Assembly (NCBI GenBank): GCA_946406115.1 | Contig: OX291542.1 | Coordinates: forward strand, 2,380,959-2,444,958 | Source of the DNA: Apoda limacodes | Taxonomy: Eukaryota > Arthropoda > Insecta > Lepidoptera > Limacodidae | Reading direction: 5' to 3' | DNA length: 64,000 bases | In this document: positions 43,849 through 55,202 of the stretch, piece after piece | Layout: every line of letters begins with the position of its first letter | Position numbering within the stretch: position 1 is the first letter of the stretch | Notes under the pieces: model-generated | What the model saw: the letters and a program-made list of their open reading frames with translations, nothing else | Databases searched by the model: none | Told to the model about the DNA's origin: nothing | Made by a program: the position numbers and the translations under genes

Positions 43849-46765
43849 CTATAAATAAAAAATATCCTCTAAAAAATCATGCGGCATATTGGTGCCCAGA
43901 ATGCTGGCAGCGTTACCTCTTTGGATCGCCAAACTGATCCTTTGGCCGAGAAAACTGCCAGCCCTCCGGTCACCCGATGCCTCGACCAGTCGCGCGGAAA
44001 GGTCACGGACGAGTTTTTTTGCGTCCGGTCCCCACGGCCCAAAAGTCTCAACCCCAAACGGCACAAAAATGAAACTTGCCTCAAGATTAGCATATTTACG
44101 CCGCTTGCGGGCTTCAGCATACGCCGCTGCGGCGCCAGCGTTCTTTGAAGTCGTTGGTAAATGAGACGCCGCCAGCGTGTCAACGCAGGTGGCATCCCAC
44201 AACAAAGACTTACCGAGCTTCCATGGCCCCAAAGTGGAACCGTCAGGCCTCTTGCCATCGGTGCGGAAAATTCCACTTGGCTCTAAAATGGCCGGGAGCC
44301 GAGACGAGGTTAGGGCCCGACGGATAATATCATTTAGGGCCGAGTGTCGCGAAAAGCGGCCGGCGCTTTTACCACAGGATAGGCCGTGATAGCCAAACTG
44401 CTCGACCCCTTTGCCGCAAATACAGGTGTGTGGCTGCACTAATCGAAGCCCAAGGCGTAGGCACACAGCTAATGATAAAGTCTGTCTGTCGAGCAGAGTG
44501 CCTATCGTCGCGGAAGGCAGTGCCCTTAACCAGTGGCCTGATTCTCGTTCAGACACGGCTAGCAAACGGGCACGCTCACGTGGTTCTATAGCGGTTGAGA
44601 TAAGGGAGGAACTAAGTTTTCTGCATAAATAAAGGTTCGTCCCAAAGTCTCTGCGATTTTGTGAAAGATGGAGGATCCATACCATGACACGCTGAACGCC
44701 AAGCCTGCGTGGCCAATGTCAAGTATGGGACCTCGACGGAACCCAAAGAAGGGCCAGTAATCTTACCGTAGAGATCACACGTACTGTTGACAGAGGACAA
44801 GAAAGCTGGGAGGGCAACAGCGGTAATGCTCCGGATTCCCAAACAACCATGTCTGATAGAAAGAGAGGCCTGCGACCAGTCACGCTCATCTAAAGGGCAG
44901 TTTAAAATTTTAGTAAGCAAATTTCTAATCAAAGAATCCAGAGGCAATAGCAAATTTGGATGCTTCCAAAAAGGGCAGCAACGTAAAACATAAGTGAATT
45001 TAGGTACAAATAAACAAAAACGAATAATTGAAAGAGCAATATGGGGGTTAATTTGATCAAGTTTATCATCTGTTGTGCTAAAATTTTGTATTTTTTCATC
45101 TTAATAGGTTGGGAGTGCTTCCTCTAGGATTGGAGCACCTAGGAGCATAAGATGTGACTTTGACAAAATTTTAATATTTGGGGCCAAGCTATTAAATTTG
45201 CTCATCAAATCAGATTTTAAATTAACACTTAAAGAATCCGAAATATAAAGTTCACACTTATCAAAATTTAGATCCAAACCTATGGCGTTGAATTCATAAA
45301 TGAGCGTGCGGAGGTCTTCAAAAACAGTAGTAGCATCGCCGCCTAGGGTTCCGTCATCTAAATACCATAAATTAAAAGCGGAATTGAGCTTCGAAATTGT
45401 TGAATGTATCGCTAAACTGAAAACGCCTTGTTGACATCCAACTGAAGAAAACAGGATTTTTTCTTTATAAAACAATTGGGAAGGTTCCGAATAACACTGC
45501 CAAAGATAGGGGAAAATTATGGGCATTTTTTCTCTTATGTGTTTAAGTAGTGTGCCCCTATCAATTGAGTTAAATGCGTTCCTCACATCAACTTTTAAAA
45601 ACACTTCGCCCCCCTTATTTAAAATGAAAGAGCGCGCTGCATGTACGGCGGCTTCACATCCGCCTCGAATGCCAAAGCCCAGTTGCGTGGGGCAAAATAA
45701 AGATGATATCTGTGGAAGGATGATTTTTGCGGCAATTTTAGAGGCAATTCGCCTTAAGGTGCACCCTACTGCTATTGGTCTAATGCCACCATCTTTTTTT
45801 AGAAGGGCACATAAATTGGCCCCATAAAGAATCTTCGTAATTGCCTCGGGAACCACACCTGACAACATAAGGTTTATAAGTGCGGTTAGGCTGTTAAGTA
45901 GATCGTTGCCTACATCCCCTACAGAGCCACTTAACAGGTCCTTGTAGTGCTGTGGCGAGAGACCGTCGAGGCCACCGGCTGAAGCGGGCTTGAATGAAAA
46001 GATAGCAGCACGGACGTCATCAGGGCTCACGTGAGGAGTGAGGTCACCTGGTTGTGGTGAGTCAGGGAGGCGACAAGTGACAGCAGCCTGTGGATGCTAA
46101 GAAAGCAGAGCATCTAACGTCTCTGTTGTATCCGGTGCGATGATATCGCTCGAGAACAAAAGCTGCGCAGCGCCTCTTATATCGCCATCACTCACTTTGG
46201 CCTCAACAAGGTGGGAGATGTTATTGCGAGGACGACGATTTCCATGTCTGTAAGCGACAGTAGAAGTTAAAAAAGGAGATAGTTGCAGTGGAGCTGAACA
46301 GTTATTTTTTATCTTTTGTGTAAGGTTGGCTCCCGTGTTGTTCTCAGGTGATGCGTGGAGGGTTTTGTATGCGAAAGTTAACAAGAGTTCTCAGTTCTCT
46401 GTTGTGTTGTGGTTGATTATTTTTTGGATGACTTTATGAAGGGGCTGTGCTACACTTCGCCGAGCACCTCGAGGAATCCGTTTTAAGAGAGGCAATGTTG
46501 AACGCAGCCCTCCTAATGATTTACAAAGGTTGTCGGTGTTGAGTGGAGTTTGTGGCTCTGACGAAGAGAGGTCCAATGCGGAACCAGTAATGGGCTGGGC
46601 AAGTGGCGGTGCAGGGCGAGGCTTATGTTTTTTGCCAAAATGAATGTTGAGCCCTTTACGGCCTTTGCAGGGCTGAGAACATAAGTCACATAGAATAATT
46701 TCGTTCACAGTAGTAGTCGGAGCGCTGGCAAGCAACGACGATGGGGTAGACAACGAAATGGACAT
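43849..46765 (-). pseudogene. RLE-type LINE (R2/Utopia-like) ORF, copy B
   Basis: From ATG 46765 one frame runs about 2.1 kb with only three in-frame stops (near 46391, 46097 and 45101), then a single frameshift near 44640 before the endonuclease part; about 970 codons in all. Order: an N-terminal C2H2 finger (CDLCSQPCKGRKGLNIHFGK, about residue 26), then SAGGLDGLSPQHYKDL and LKVDVRNAFNS. Next come WYLDDGTLGG (YLDD at 45353-45364), the CCHC-like HTCICGKGVEQFGYHGLSC, and the PD..D-type core GKRPDGSTL and LLWDATCVDT. It ends FVPFGVETFGPWGP and SLAIQRGNAASILGT. RT copies RNA to DNA at a nick made by the endonuclease. Confidence 0.8.
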
Positions 46766-47683
46766 GGATCGTTAGTTTTGAGATAATAAAAATACTTAAC
46801 GATACAAAAGCATAAAGAAGAAAATTAAAAATTAAATTATTGGAAACAGTATGATAAAAACACTTTAGAGATTGTAGACGATTACACAAATTCACAACAC
46901 TTCTTTGCAGATCTTGAATCCGAAAATTAGTTAAGATTTCTGGCATCTGAACGAAAGCCAGTTTTATAAAAGGTCATCAAGTATAAAGTTTCTCAAGTAG
47001 GTTAGTGGATGGATAAGTTGGTAATCAATAATAAATGTAGAATAATCTTTTCGGTGAATAAATATTATAAGCTTCTTGGTTCTCAGCAACAACATCAACA
47101 ACTTGGCAACAATGGTAGGTTGTCTTGACAACCACCCAGACACTTGTCAAATTCCAACTCTGTTATTTTACAATAATCATTTTTTTATATCATATTAAAA
47201 AGTAATGATGAATTTGAAGGAAATATGCCGAAAATATGCTTTTATCCGAAAATCTTTTATATAACTGATAAGTGAATAGACGTTTTGTACGCAAGTGTGC
47301 CTTTTTCTGTGCATTGACAGATCAATGTTTATTTATCAAGTAAATTCACAGTAAATTATTTATTAGCTCACGGAGAATGTTAAAAACTTATCACTGTAAC
47401 ACAACGTCAGTATAATTTGTTGTAAAAAGTAGTATATTGTTATTAAAGTAAGGTATTTCCGATTAAAATTATTTTATTTTGAAAATAACGTGTTTGTTTG
47501 TTGACAGTCAAATTTTTTTTTTTTTTCTATATAATATTTATTCTTGACCTAGCGACTTATAACAACATGCAATACAATCACTCTGTGGTGACTGGCGCCA
47601 CTGGCGGTCATTTTATTGTCTGTGCATATGGCGGTTATTGTTGTGTATAAGTCTAAATCGAAATTGTGGATCTACAACATTTA
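46766..47683. other. LINE leader and hAT interior, noncoding
   Basis: The 5' leader of the minus-strand LINE should occupy the first few hundred bases; its exact end is not visible. The remainder is AT-rich hAT interior with no supported frame. Confidence 0.4.
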
Positions 47684-47790
47684 ATCCATCCAATAAAATG
47701 TTAAATTTATTCAATGTCAACACGTATGATTTCAAAAAATCTGAATCTTCAGATGAAGACGAAATATTTTATAAATTAAATAACTTATAA
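47684..47790 (+). pseudogene. Possible hAT transposase C-terminal tail
   Basis: NPSNKMLNLFNVNTYDFKKS, an acidic ESSDEDEIF run and a stop read like the end of an insect hAT transposase. The dimerisation core is not present. Tentative. Confidence 0.35.
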
Positions 47791-47943
47791 TAGAAATACT
47801 TTTGAAACTTATTACAGCATATTATTTATAATCATTATGAATTTATATTTATTTTTTAGGGGGACAACGCAATAATTAAGGCGATTTTAGGGGTTTTTGA
47901 CACAAACTTTAGGGATAAATATTTTTGAGGGTTGGTAACACTG

Positions 47944-48221
47944 GCGCGCATATACCTCGCCAGTCTACTGAAAACACCGACCGACGCCGGTAAGCTGCGC
48001 GCCCGCTTGTCAACCTAGCCATACCTAAGTGTGCCGTAAATAGTTTAGTAGTTAGCTATTGCATCTTGGTATATAGTTTCTACTCATGCTTTTGTTTCCT
48101 AAACTGTTTTCTACTACTTCCTTTTTATCTTTGTAGCTGTGGTAAAATTCTTAGAATTAAACTTTTACCTTCCACTATCATAAAGCGTTATTCTTTTATT
48201 GTCTACAACTAATACGCAATA
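47944..48221 (+). repeat. 5' LTR, right piece
   Basis: From the second GCGCGCAT to TACGCAATA it aligns with the 3' LTR from about 51957 on (for example GTGCCGTAAATAGTTTAGTA). It carries about 30 bp (CGACGCCGGTAAGC..) lacking in the 3' LTR. Confidence 0.85.
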
Positions 48222-48284
48222 CTGGTGACCTTTCTACGTGCTTATAAGTGAGCAGTGTATATATAGTGGTACGGTACTGCAACT

Positions 48285-49065
48285 ATGGCTGACAATTTTA
48301 GTAACGATTTAAATGAACCGAATGTGTGCCGCGTTGGCGTAAAAATGCCACAATTCTGGGCAGATAAACCTAGTTTATGGTTCGCACAATTAGACGCGCA
48401 GTTTTTACTTTCAAACATTACAGCCGATGTTACAAAATGTTATCACCTGATTTCTGTGTTGGACTATAAATATGCTTTAGAAGTTGAGGGCATTATTACC
48501 AAACCACCAGTGGCAGATAAGTACGAAACTTTAAAACGCGAACTTATATCACGTTTGTTAGCGTCTAAAGAACACACAGTTCGACGACTCTTCCTCACGA
48601 AGACCTGGGTGATAGAAAACCTAGCCAATTTCTACGTCATTTAAGAAGTCTGGCACCGAAGTTCCTCATGACTTTCTACGCACCTTGTGGTCCAACCGCC
48701 TACCTCGTTATCTTCAGGCTATAATTGCTACGCAGATGGACATCCCTTTGACAGCGTTGCTCAGCTAGCAGATAAAATAAATGTGATCACGCCACAGCTT
48801 TCAACGACGCAAGTAGCAGTCGCCTCTTCATCTTCAGCGCCGTCAGCCATCGAGGAGATTAATCGTAAACCAGACGACCTAACCAAGCGATTTAACACTA
48901 TGTCATCTTGTCGCGGTGGAGGACATCCGGATTTCACGGTCTCTTAGCCACTCACGCCATCGATCAGACAGCCATTCTAGCAATAGAGGCCAGTGCTGGT
49001 ACCACTGGAAATTTGCAGATAAAGCAGTTAAGTGTCGACCTCCTTGTAATTATTCAAAAAACGAA
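48285..49065 (+). pseudogene. Gypsy gag
   Basis: The ATG at 48285 opens 119 codons with VKMPQFWADKPSLWFAQLDA and YHLISVLDYKYALEVE, the hallmark capsid start of CsRn1-type elements. Frameshifts follow near 48625 and 48950. A zinc-finger-like CWYHWKFADKAVKCRPPC at about 48990-49045 fits the unusual C-x2-H..C-x3-C nucleocapsid of this lineage. Gag packages the element RNA. Confidence 0.75.
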
Positions 49066-49074
49066 TAACTAAGT

Positions 49075-49481
49075 CATTATCTGCGGCGAGTGACTTATCT
49101 TCTGTTTCTAGCCGCCTGTTTGTGACTGATAAGAACTCTAAAAAACAGTTTTTAATTGATACCAGCTCCGATTTTTGTGTGTATCCTGTTAGTTATTTAG
49201 ATAATAAGCAACCTAGTAAATCTAGTTATGAGCTTTTTGCCGCCAATGGTACCATTATAGCTACTTATGGTTGGATTAGCTTAAATTCGAATTTGAATTT
49301 ACGCCGTGCGTTTAGTTGGCGCTTTGTAATTGCTGCTGTTAGTAAGCCTATTATTGGTGTAAGTTTTTTGTCGCATTTTAATTTGCTTGTAGATATACGA
49401 AATTCTTGTTTACGTGATGATACAACTTCGCTTACATCAGCTGGTACCCTCGCTTTTGCTTATAAATGCCCACAAATTTAA
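49075..49481 (+). pseudogene. Gypsy aspartic protease
   Basis: FLIDTSSDFCVYP contains the protease active-site Asp, though the usual DTGS reads DTSS, a change of the conserved Gly. IIGVSFLSHFNLLVDI is the C-terminal block preceding the link to RT. A stop follows at 49479. Confidence 0.7.
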
Positions 49482-49599
49482 TCTGTTACTGGGGAATCAA
49501 TTTATCATCAACTTTTATTAGAATCACACCCTGAAATCACAAAACCTGATGGTGATCTGTCTGAACGTGAGGTAAAACATAAAACACGGCATTTATACG

Positions 49600-50410
49600 A
49601 CCTACTCCTGGAACACCTGTATTTTGTCGACCAAGACGACTGGCTCCTGACCGGTTGAAAGTTGCTGAGCAGGAGTTTGACGAAATGGTACGTACAGGCA
49701 TAACTCGTCCATCAGAGAGCCCTTGGTCGTCACCATTGCATTTAGTGCCAAAAAAGGACTACCGTGCTTTAAATGCACGTACTATCCCAGATAGGTATCC
49801 AATACGACACATTGGTGATCTCTCACACAATTTGTTTGGATGTTAAGTGTTTAGCAAGGTAGATTTAGTTCGTGCTTATAATCATATTCCTGTAAATAAG
49901 GACGATATTCCGAAGACCAAAACCCTTTGGTTTATACGAATTTCCATTCATGGGTGATGGTTTACGCAATTCTGCACAGTCTTTCAACGTTTTATAGACG
50001 AAGTTCTTAGCGGCCTTGATTTTTGCTACACTTATATTGATGACGTACTCATCGCTTCAGATAACTCCACATTGCATTAAGAACACTTGCGCGTCGTATT
50101 TGAGCGATATAAAGAGTATGGTGTCCTTCTGAACACGAACAAATGTGTTTTTGCTGTTGAAGAAATAGAATTTCTAGGGTATTTAATTACAGTCAACGGT
50201 GGGAAGCCTTTGCCAGAGCGAATCGAAGCAATACAACGTTACACAAAGCCCCGAACTATAAACGAGCTCCGTAGGTTTTGGGGAATGCTAAATTTTTATA
50301 GGCGGTTTATTCCTGGTGCTGCAAAAGTCCAAGAACCTCTCCATGGGCTTCTAGCTGGTCCAAGGGCTGGTGATCGCTTGAAGATGCTTTCAATGCTTGC
50401 AAAGTAAGTA
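49600..50410 (+). pseudogene. Gypsy reverse transcriptase
   Basis: RPSESPWSSPLHLVPKKD and YRALNARTIPDRYPI, then SKVDLVRAYNHIPV, then CYTYIDDVLIASD with the catalytic YIDD (about 50029-50040), then NKCVFAVEEIEFLGYLI, appear in order over at least three frames. Stops at 49846, 49957 and 50080 interrupt it. Confidence 0.8.
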
Positions 50411-50439
50411 TTGTTAATTCTACACTTCTCGCACATTCC

Positions 50440-50961
50440 GACCCTACAGCTCAGCTGGCTTTGGTAACAGACGCTTCAGATACCGCAATTGGTGCTGTCC
50501 TACAACAAAAAGTAGTTAATGATTTGCAATGTCTAGGTTTCTTTTCCAAAAAACTCTCGTCAGCTCAACGCAAATACAGTAGTTTCGATCGCGAACTTCT
50601 GAAAATATACGAAGCCGTAGAATATTTTCGCCACATGATAGAACTTAAACCATTTCATATACTGACTGGCCATAAGCCTATAGTAACGGCAATTAAAACA
50701 TGTCTTGAAAACTGCTCTCCACGTCAGTTTAGATATTATGATTTCGTATCTCAGTTTACAACCGACATCCGCTTCATATCTGGCGATGACAATGTTGTGG
50801 CAGACGCTCTTTCTCGTACAGAAGCTGTAACAAATATTATTGATCTTAAAGCCCTCGCTGCGTCTCAAGCTACAGATAGCGAATTGCAGATGCTTTTAAA
50901 ATCTAGTACATCTCTTCAGCTTGAGCTAGTTAATATAGAGAATGTCACAATTTTTATTTGA
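50440..50961 (+). pseudogene. Gypsy RNase H
   Basis: LVTDASDTAIGAVLQQ starts the domain and LGFFSKKLSSAQRKYSSFDR is intact. DFVSQFTTDIRFISGDDNVV and ADALSR close it. This is the best preserved part, open for 166 codons. Confidence 0.8.
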
Positions 50962-51797
50962 TACTTCTGGATCTGTACCACGACCGTTTGTTACTTCCAA
51001 ATTTAGGCGAGTAATTTTTGATGCATTACATGCGTTAAGCCATCCTAGCGCTAGGACTACTACTAAACTGATATCTCAGCATTATGTATGGCCTGAAGTT
51101 TGTAATGCCTGGGGGCACGCGCCTGCATTTCTTGTCAGAAATCAAAAGTTTCCCGACACATTCATTCGCCAGTCCATAGTTTGTCACTTCCTTCTTCACG
51201 ATTTGCCCCCGTGAATATCGATATTATCGATCCTCTTCCCACATCAAATGGTTATAGATACTATTTAACCGCGATAGACAGGTTTCACGGCACGACAGAA
51301 AATATTGCTAAAGCCTTCATATCTGCGTAGATTTCACGATTTGGATGCCCCGTTAATATAACAACTGACAGCTAAATTAATATTGATATTAATATACAAT
51401 TTAAAAATCTTAGAATTACGATCTATTACTTTATGTGGACCTGCGTATGGTGGCTCGAAAGATTTTCTAACCAAGTCTTGGCGTAAACAAACGTGTTAAG
51501 TATTGTCTAATTTTTCAAAAAACAAATACAAACTTTTTTTGTTCCGTGTCGAAATATAAGCAATGCCTTATGTTTTTGAACAAGTAAACGTAGTCTTGTC
51601 AGAAAATCTGTGCTATCAGTTACGGCCTCTTTTATTTTACCGTTGACGATAGTGACTGTCTCAATCGACAGAATAAACCAGCTTTCGTACTTAACGAAGA
51701 ACCTAGTGTAAAGCCTGCGCTTCCTGTTTTACCTACGACCTACAAAACGACACGATCTGGACGTTGTGTTAATTTTCCAGATTATTTTCGACATTAA
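50942..51797 (+). pseudogene. Gypsy integrase and pol C-terminus
   Basis: HALSHPSARTTTKLI and YVWP keep the histidine half of the HHCC finger, but the cysteines are lost (WGHAPAFLVRNQK). Beyond a stop, VNIDIIDPLP and NGYRYYLTAIDRF give the first catalytic Asp region and RFGCPVNITTDS the second. The DDE glutamate is not recognisable. The end TTRSGRCVNFPDYF is typical of CsRn1 pol. Confidence 0.7.
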
Positions 51798-51815
51798 GGT
51801 CTCCCGGGGGGCTGA

Positions 51816-52170
51816 TGTGGCGAATATCTATTTATAAGTTTGTGTGGACTGTATATTAATGACGCCGTTTGTATGTACGAGCGCGTGCGTAACATGTCAG
51901 TGCAACCGGATACCTCATATGCACGCCGCTAGGTATCCGGTTGCACTGACATGTTAGTCTACTAAAAACACCGACCTAGCCATACCTAAGTGTGCCGTAA
52001 ATAGTTTAGTAGTTAGCTATTGCATCTTGGTATACAGTTTCTACTCATGCTTTTGTTTCCTAAACTGTTTTCTACTACTTCCTTTTTATCTTTGTAGCTG
52101 TGGTAAAATTCTTAGAACTAAACTTTTCATAAAGCGTTATTCTTTAATTGCCTACAAGTAATACGCAATA
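51816..52170 (+). repeat. 3' LTR (355 bp)
   Basis: TGTGGCGAATATC to TACGCAATA, flanked on the right by TACT. It carries a 67-bp perfect inverted duplication at 51890-51956 that is absent from the 5' LTR. Confidence 0.9.
51890..51956. repeat. Perfect 26-bp-arm palindrome in 3' LTR
   Basis: The left arm 51890-51915 and right arm 51931-51956 are exact reverse complements around a 15-nt loop. The arm contains CAGTGCAACCGGATACC. Confidence 0.9.
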
Positions 52171-52174
52171 TACT

Positions 52175-52892
52175 AATAGTTCTTGTCTATTAAGTTCACA
52201 CTTAGGCACTGGCTGATCATTACATGAGACTCGAAGTAAACACCTATATAAAATAATTCCTCAAAAAGAAACTGTTCCACACTTGTCAAATCTACTCCTT
52301 AAGAAAATGAACTCTTCATTAAGAAAACTCCAAAAAGAAACTCCCGGGGGCGACTGCGATCCATGTAAGGCGTAGCTGAAGAGAAAAAAGGTTAAACAAG
52401 TAGACACAAAAAAAGGAAGGAAAGTAACGAGTATTTGCAACAGCTATATAGTGGCAAAAGGATTTCTTTCCAAGTGCTATGTTTTTGTCGTCACTAATTG
52501 ACGATGATGTGGCTACGTGCTACATCCAGCAGCTCGATCAAGAACGTGTCAGGTAAATGTCGATACCAAAGCTGGCGTCATATTCTAGACTTCTTTTGAT
52601 TGGCCAGCGCCTTTCGCTGCTGCGCCCAACGCTATTCGTTACCGTATATGGTAATGAATCTTGATGTAAATAAGCTTCGGCAGTGTTCGGGACTCGAACG
52701 CTTCCGTAGAGATATTATAAAAAGTTTTTAAAATTTATTATGAATTACGGTGGGATCTAGTAGATTACGTATAATAATGTGTGTGTACGTGAATGCCGTT
52801 TCTGTATACGTGAAAATAGGAAAGATTACAGAACTCGAAGTCTATGGGGGCTTGCGATATATTTGCAGCTTACTCGGAAGCCGAAAAACTTT
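52175..52892. other. Noncoding stretch downstream of the LTR element
   Basis: No supported gene. A repeated CAAAAAGAAACT phrase occurs at about 52261 and 52331. Confidence 0.35.
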
Positions 52893-53010
52893 ATACATAC
52901 ATACATACATAACATCACGCCTGTTTTCCAGAGGGGTAGGCAGAGACCAAAACTGAAGAAAAACTTTATATTCTCCAAGTCCAATTTCCCTTAAGCACCC
53001 AACCATTCGA
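52893..53010 (+). repeat. Lepidopteran interspersed repeat
   Basis: Five CATA units are followed by CACGCCTGTTTTCCAGAGGG and GTAGGCAGAGACC, a layout common in moth genomes. Confidence 0.5.
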
Positions 53011-53171
53011 TCCCGGTCACTTGCAAGAGGTAGACGGTGAAGTGGAGCGCAGAGCATCACTGCCCCCTCATTATCCTATTATATATCATTATAACAAACA
53101 GGTCATCAAAGACCTACGCCCCCGCAAAGCCACCGGCGCGGACGGTATCTCTAACGATTTTTTTAACAGCT

Positions 53172-53945
53172 TGGCAGGGAGCTTATTCCACAACCCAAGC
53201 GTTTGTGAGAGGAAGTTTCTCTAAAACCGCACTGTACGTGACCATGCGGTTCTAAATTGTGAGAATGAATTCCCTGCCGATAGCGAGCGGTGCGATGGTA
53301 GAAAGTAGCCGTGGGCATCATTTCAACTAATTCCTCAGAACATATCCCATTGTACAAGCGGTAGAACACACACAGGGAGGCAAAGTCTCTTCTCAGACTT
53401 AAGTGTTCGATACGGCAAGTGAGTTTGGGATCGTCGACAATTCTTACAGCCTGTCGTTGAACCGAGTCAAAAGGTACACCTGCCCAGAGTTGGCAGCAGT
53501 ACTCTATATGGGGTCGAACTTGCGACTTGTAAAGCAGCAAGCTCTGCCCCGACGTGAAGTACTGCCTCGCTCTGTTGAGTACCCCTAGTTTTTTGGACGC
53601 CAGTTTCTGCTTGTCTTGCAAATGATCTCTGAACTGAACATCGCTGGAGATGTCAACACCAAGGATCCCAATGCTCTTGGAGATGGAGAGGGGAGTGATC
53701 TGGAATTGTGGGACTTCAGTGAATAGGGTTTTTTTTCTTAGCGGTGAACGCGCATACTTGTGTCTTTGTAGGGTTGAATCGGAACAAGTATACCCGTCCC
53801 CAGTCAGAGACCGTGGACAGTGTGGTCTCGATTAAAGACACAAGTTCTCCGCGGTTTTCCTCCACAACGGAACGAGGGATGTTTGCACGACCCGTGTAAT
53901 AAGCGTCTCCAGTACTGTCATCTGATATCCTATCGCGCCTTACTT
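53172..53945 (-). pseudogene. Second jockey-type LINE fragment, inserted head-on
   Basis: On the minus strand it reads ISDDSTGDAYYTGRANI (a corrupted YADD block), then ETTLSTVSDWGRVYLFRFNP and TKTQVCAFTAKK. After frameshifts come KLASKKLGVLNRARQYF and LLLYKSQVRPHIEYCCQLWA, then IEHLSLRRDFASLCVFYRLY. This is the RT-to-C-terminus part of a jockey element. Its 3' edge has an A-run (T-run on the plus strand at 53159-53165) at the junction with copy 2. Confidence 0.75.
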
Positions 53946-55180
53946 TTTTCCTTCTCTGCCTTCCAGTAGCCATCTTCAACCTGCTTTCGAAAATTGCACC
54001 TTTCCACCTCAATGGAAAGATGCAATTGTTGTAGGCCTTCATAAGCCAGGGAAGCTCGTACGGAGCTGTCCTACTATCGCCGTATAAGTTTACTAAAGGC
54101 ACTTGGTAAACTTTACGAACGTCACCTCATCACTCGCCTACGGAACGCTATAGTCTCCAGAGTCATCTTAATCGACGAGTAGTTCGGCTTCCGCGCCAAA
54201 CACTCGTGCGTCCACCAAGTCCTCCGTATCACGGAACACATTCTCACTGGCTTCAGTATTAGGTAAGCCCCGTCACACGCGCGCTGTCTTCTTCGATGAC
54301 GCGAAAGCCTTCGATTATGTCTGGTACAACGGTTTAACTCCGAGACTATTTGTCGAACCGCAGCTTTCGACGCTATGTCGAAGGCACTCTCTCTTCCCCC
54401 GTCTCATACAAGCAAGAGTCCCGCAAGGGTCCATGCTAGCCCCTATCTTGTACCTTCTGTACACAAACGAAATCCCTAAGACGATAGGTACCTAACTAGC
54501 CCTCTTCGCGGACAATACCGCTATTTACACCACCGACAGGCAAGTGAGTCAAATCACTAACTAACTAGGCGAATGGTTTTGGAAATGAAGAATCGAAGTC
54601 AATTCCGCCAATAGCCACTCTTTACCACTGGCCTCCCTCCGAGACCATCTTCCCTCTCACTCTTCGGCCGTGCCATTCCTTGGCAAAACAAGGCCAAATA
54701 ACTTGGTGTGACCCTGGATAGGCGTTTGAACTTCCGCGATCATACTAAAATAGTTAGAGACCGAACCGCTTTCGTCCTCAGCCGTCTATTTCCCATAATA
54801 GGCAAGTATAGTAAGATGTAGCTTAGAAATAAGTTGAATCTTTACGTTATTTGCATCCGCCCATACTATATATGCTAGCGTTGTCTATGCGTTGTCTAAA
54901 CGCAACCTACACAAACTCCAGACCCTCCAAAACCGCTTCCTCAGAGCGGCCTCCGGAGCCTCCTGGTACATCCGTAATGCGCACTTTCACAGGGAATTGA
55001 GCTCCCCACGATTCCCCAATATCTCAAAGACCTGGCAGTCCGCTTTATCGAACGAACACAAAATCACCCAAATCGATTAGTCGTGCAATCCACAACGTAT
55101 CATCCCCCCGACTGACCTCGGCATGTTCGAAAAACTGTTGTTAGGCGGCCTCGGCACGTATTAACGGCCCCAGACGACGA

Positions 55181-55202
55181 TCTCGCTATCCGGATAGCGA
55201 GA
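55181..55202. repeat. Perfect 22-bp palindrome, second copy
   Basis: Identical to 21511-21532, in the 3' region of this jockey family. Confidence 0.85.

Larger units (their letters stand above)
43587..47943. mobile_element. hAT-like transposon inside the 5' LTR
   Basis: The element starts CACGGTTCCTAAC and its other end, reverse-complemented, starts CAGTGTTACCAAC. Subterminal TTAGGGG / CCCCTAA repeats lie near both tips. The 8-bp GCGCGCAT occurs immediately outside both ends (43579-43586 and 47944-47951), the size typical of hAT. A possible transposase C-terminus is seen at 47684-47790. Most of the interior is the minus-strand RLE LINE, inserted later. Confidence 0.75.
43471..52170 (+). mobile_element. 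CsRn1-type Ty3/gypsy LTR retrotransposon with nested insertions
   Basis: The 5' LTR is split into 43471-43586 and 47944-48221; the 3' LTR is 51816-52170. Both start TGTG(A/G)CGAATATCTATTT and end TACGCAATA. TACT flanks both outer ends (43467-43470 and 52171-52174), a 4-bp target duplication. Just inside the 5' LTR, TGGTGACC fits a tRNA-Trp-type primer site, as in the CsRn1/Kabuki lineage. GGGGGGCTGA before the 3' LTR is a plausible polypurine tract. Gag, protease, RT, RNase H and integrase pieces follow in order, with stops and frameshifts throughout. It is no longer autonomous. Confidence 0.85.

Noticed and set aside
43869..44632. Several open frames opposite the RLE LINE
   Set aside because: Shadows of the GC-rich LINE coding sequence.
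43471..52170. An endogenous retrovirus with an envelope gene
   Set aside because: No env-like frame lies between integrase and the 3' LTR; the layout is that of a plain LTR retrotransposon.
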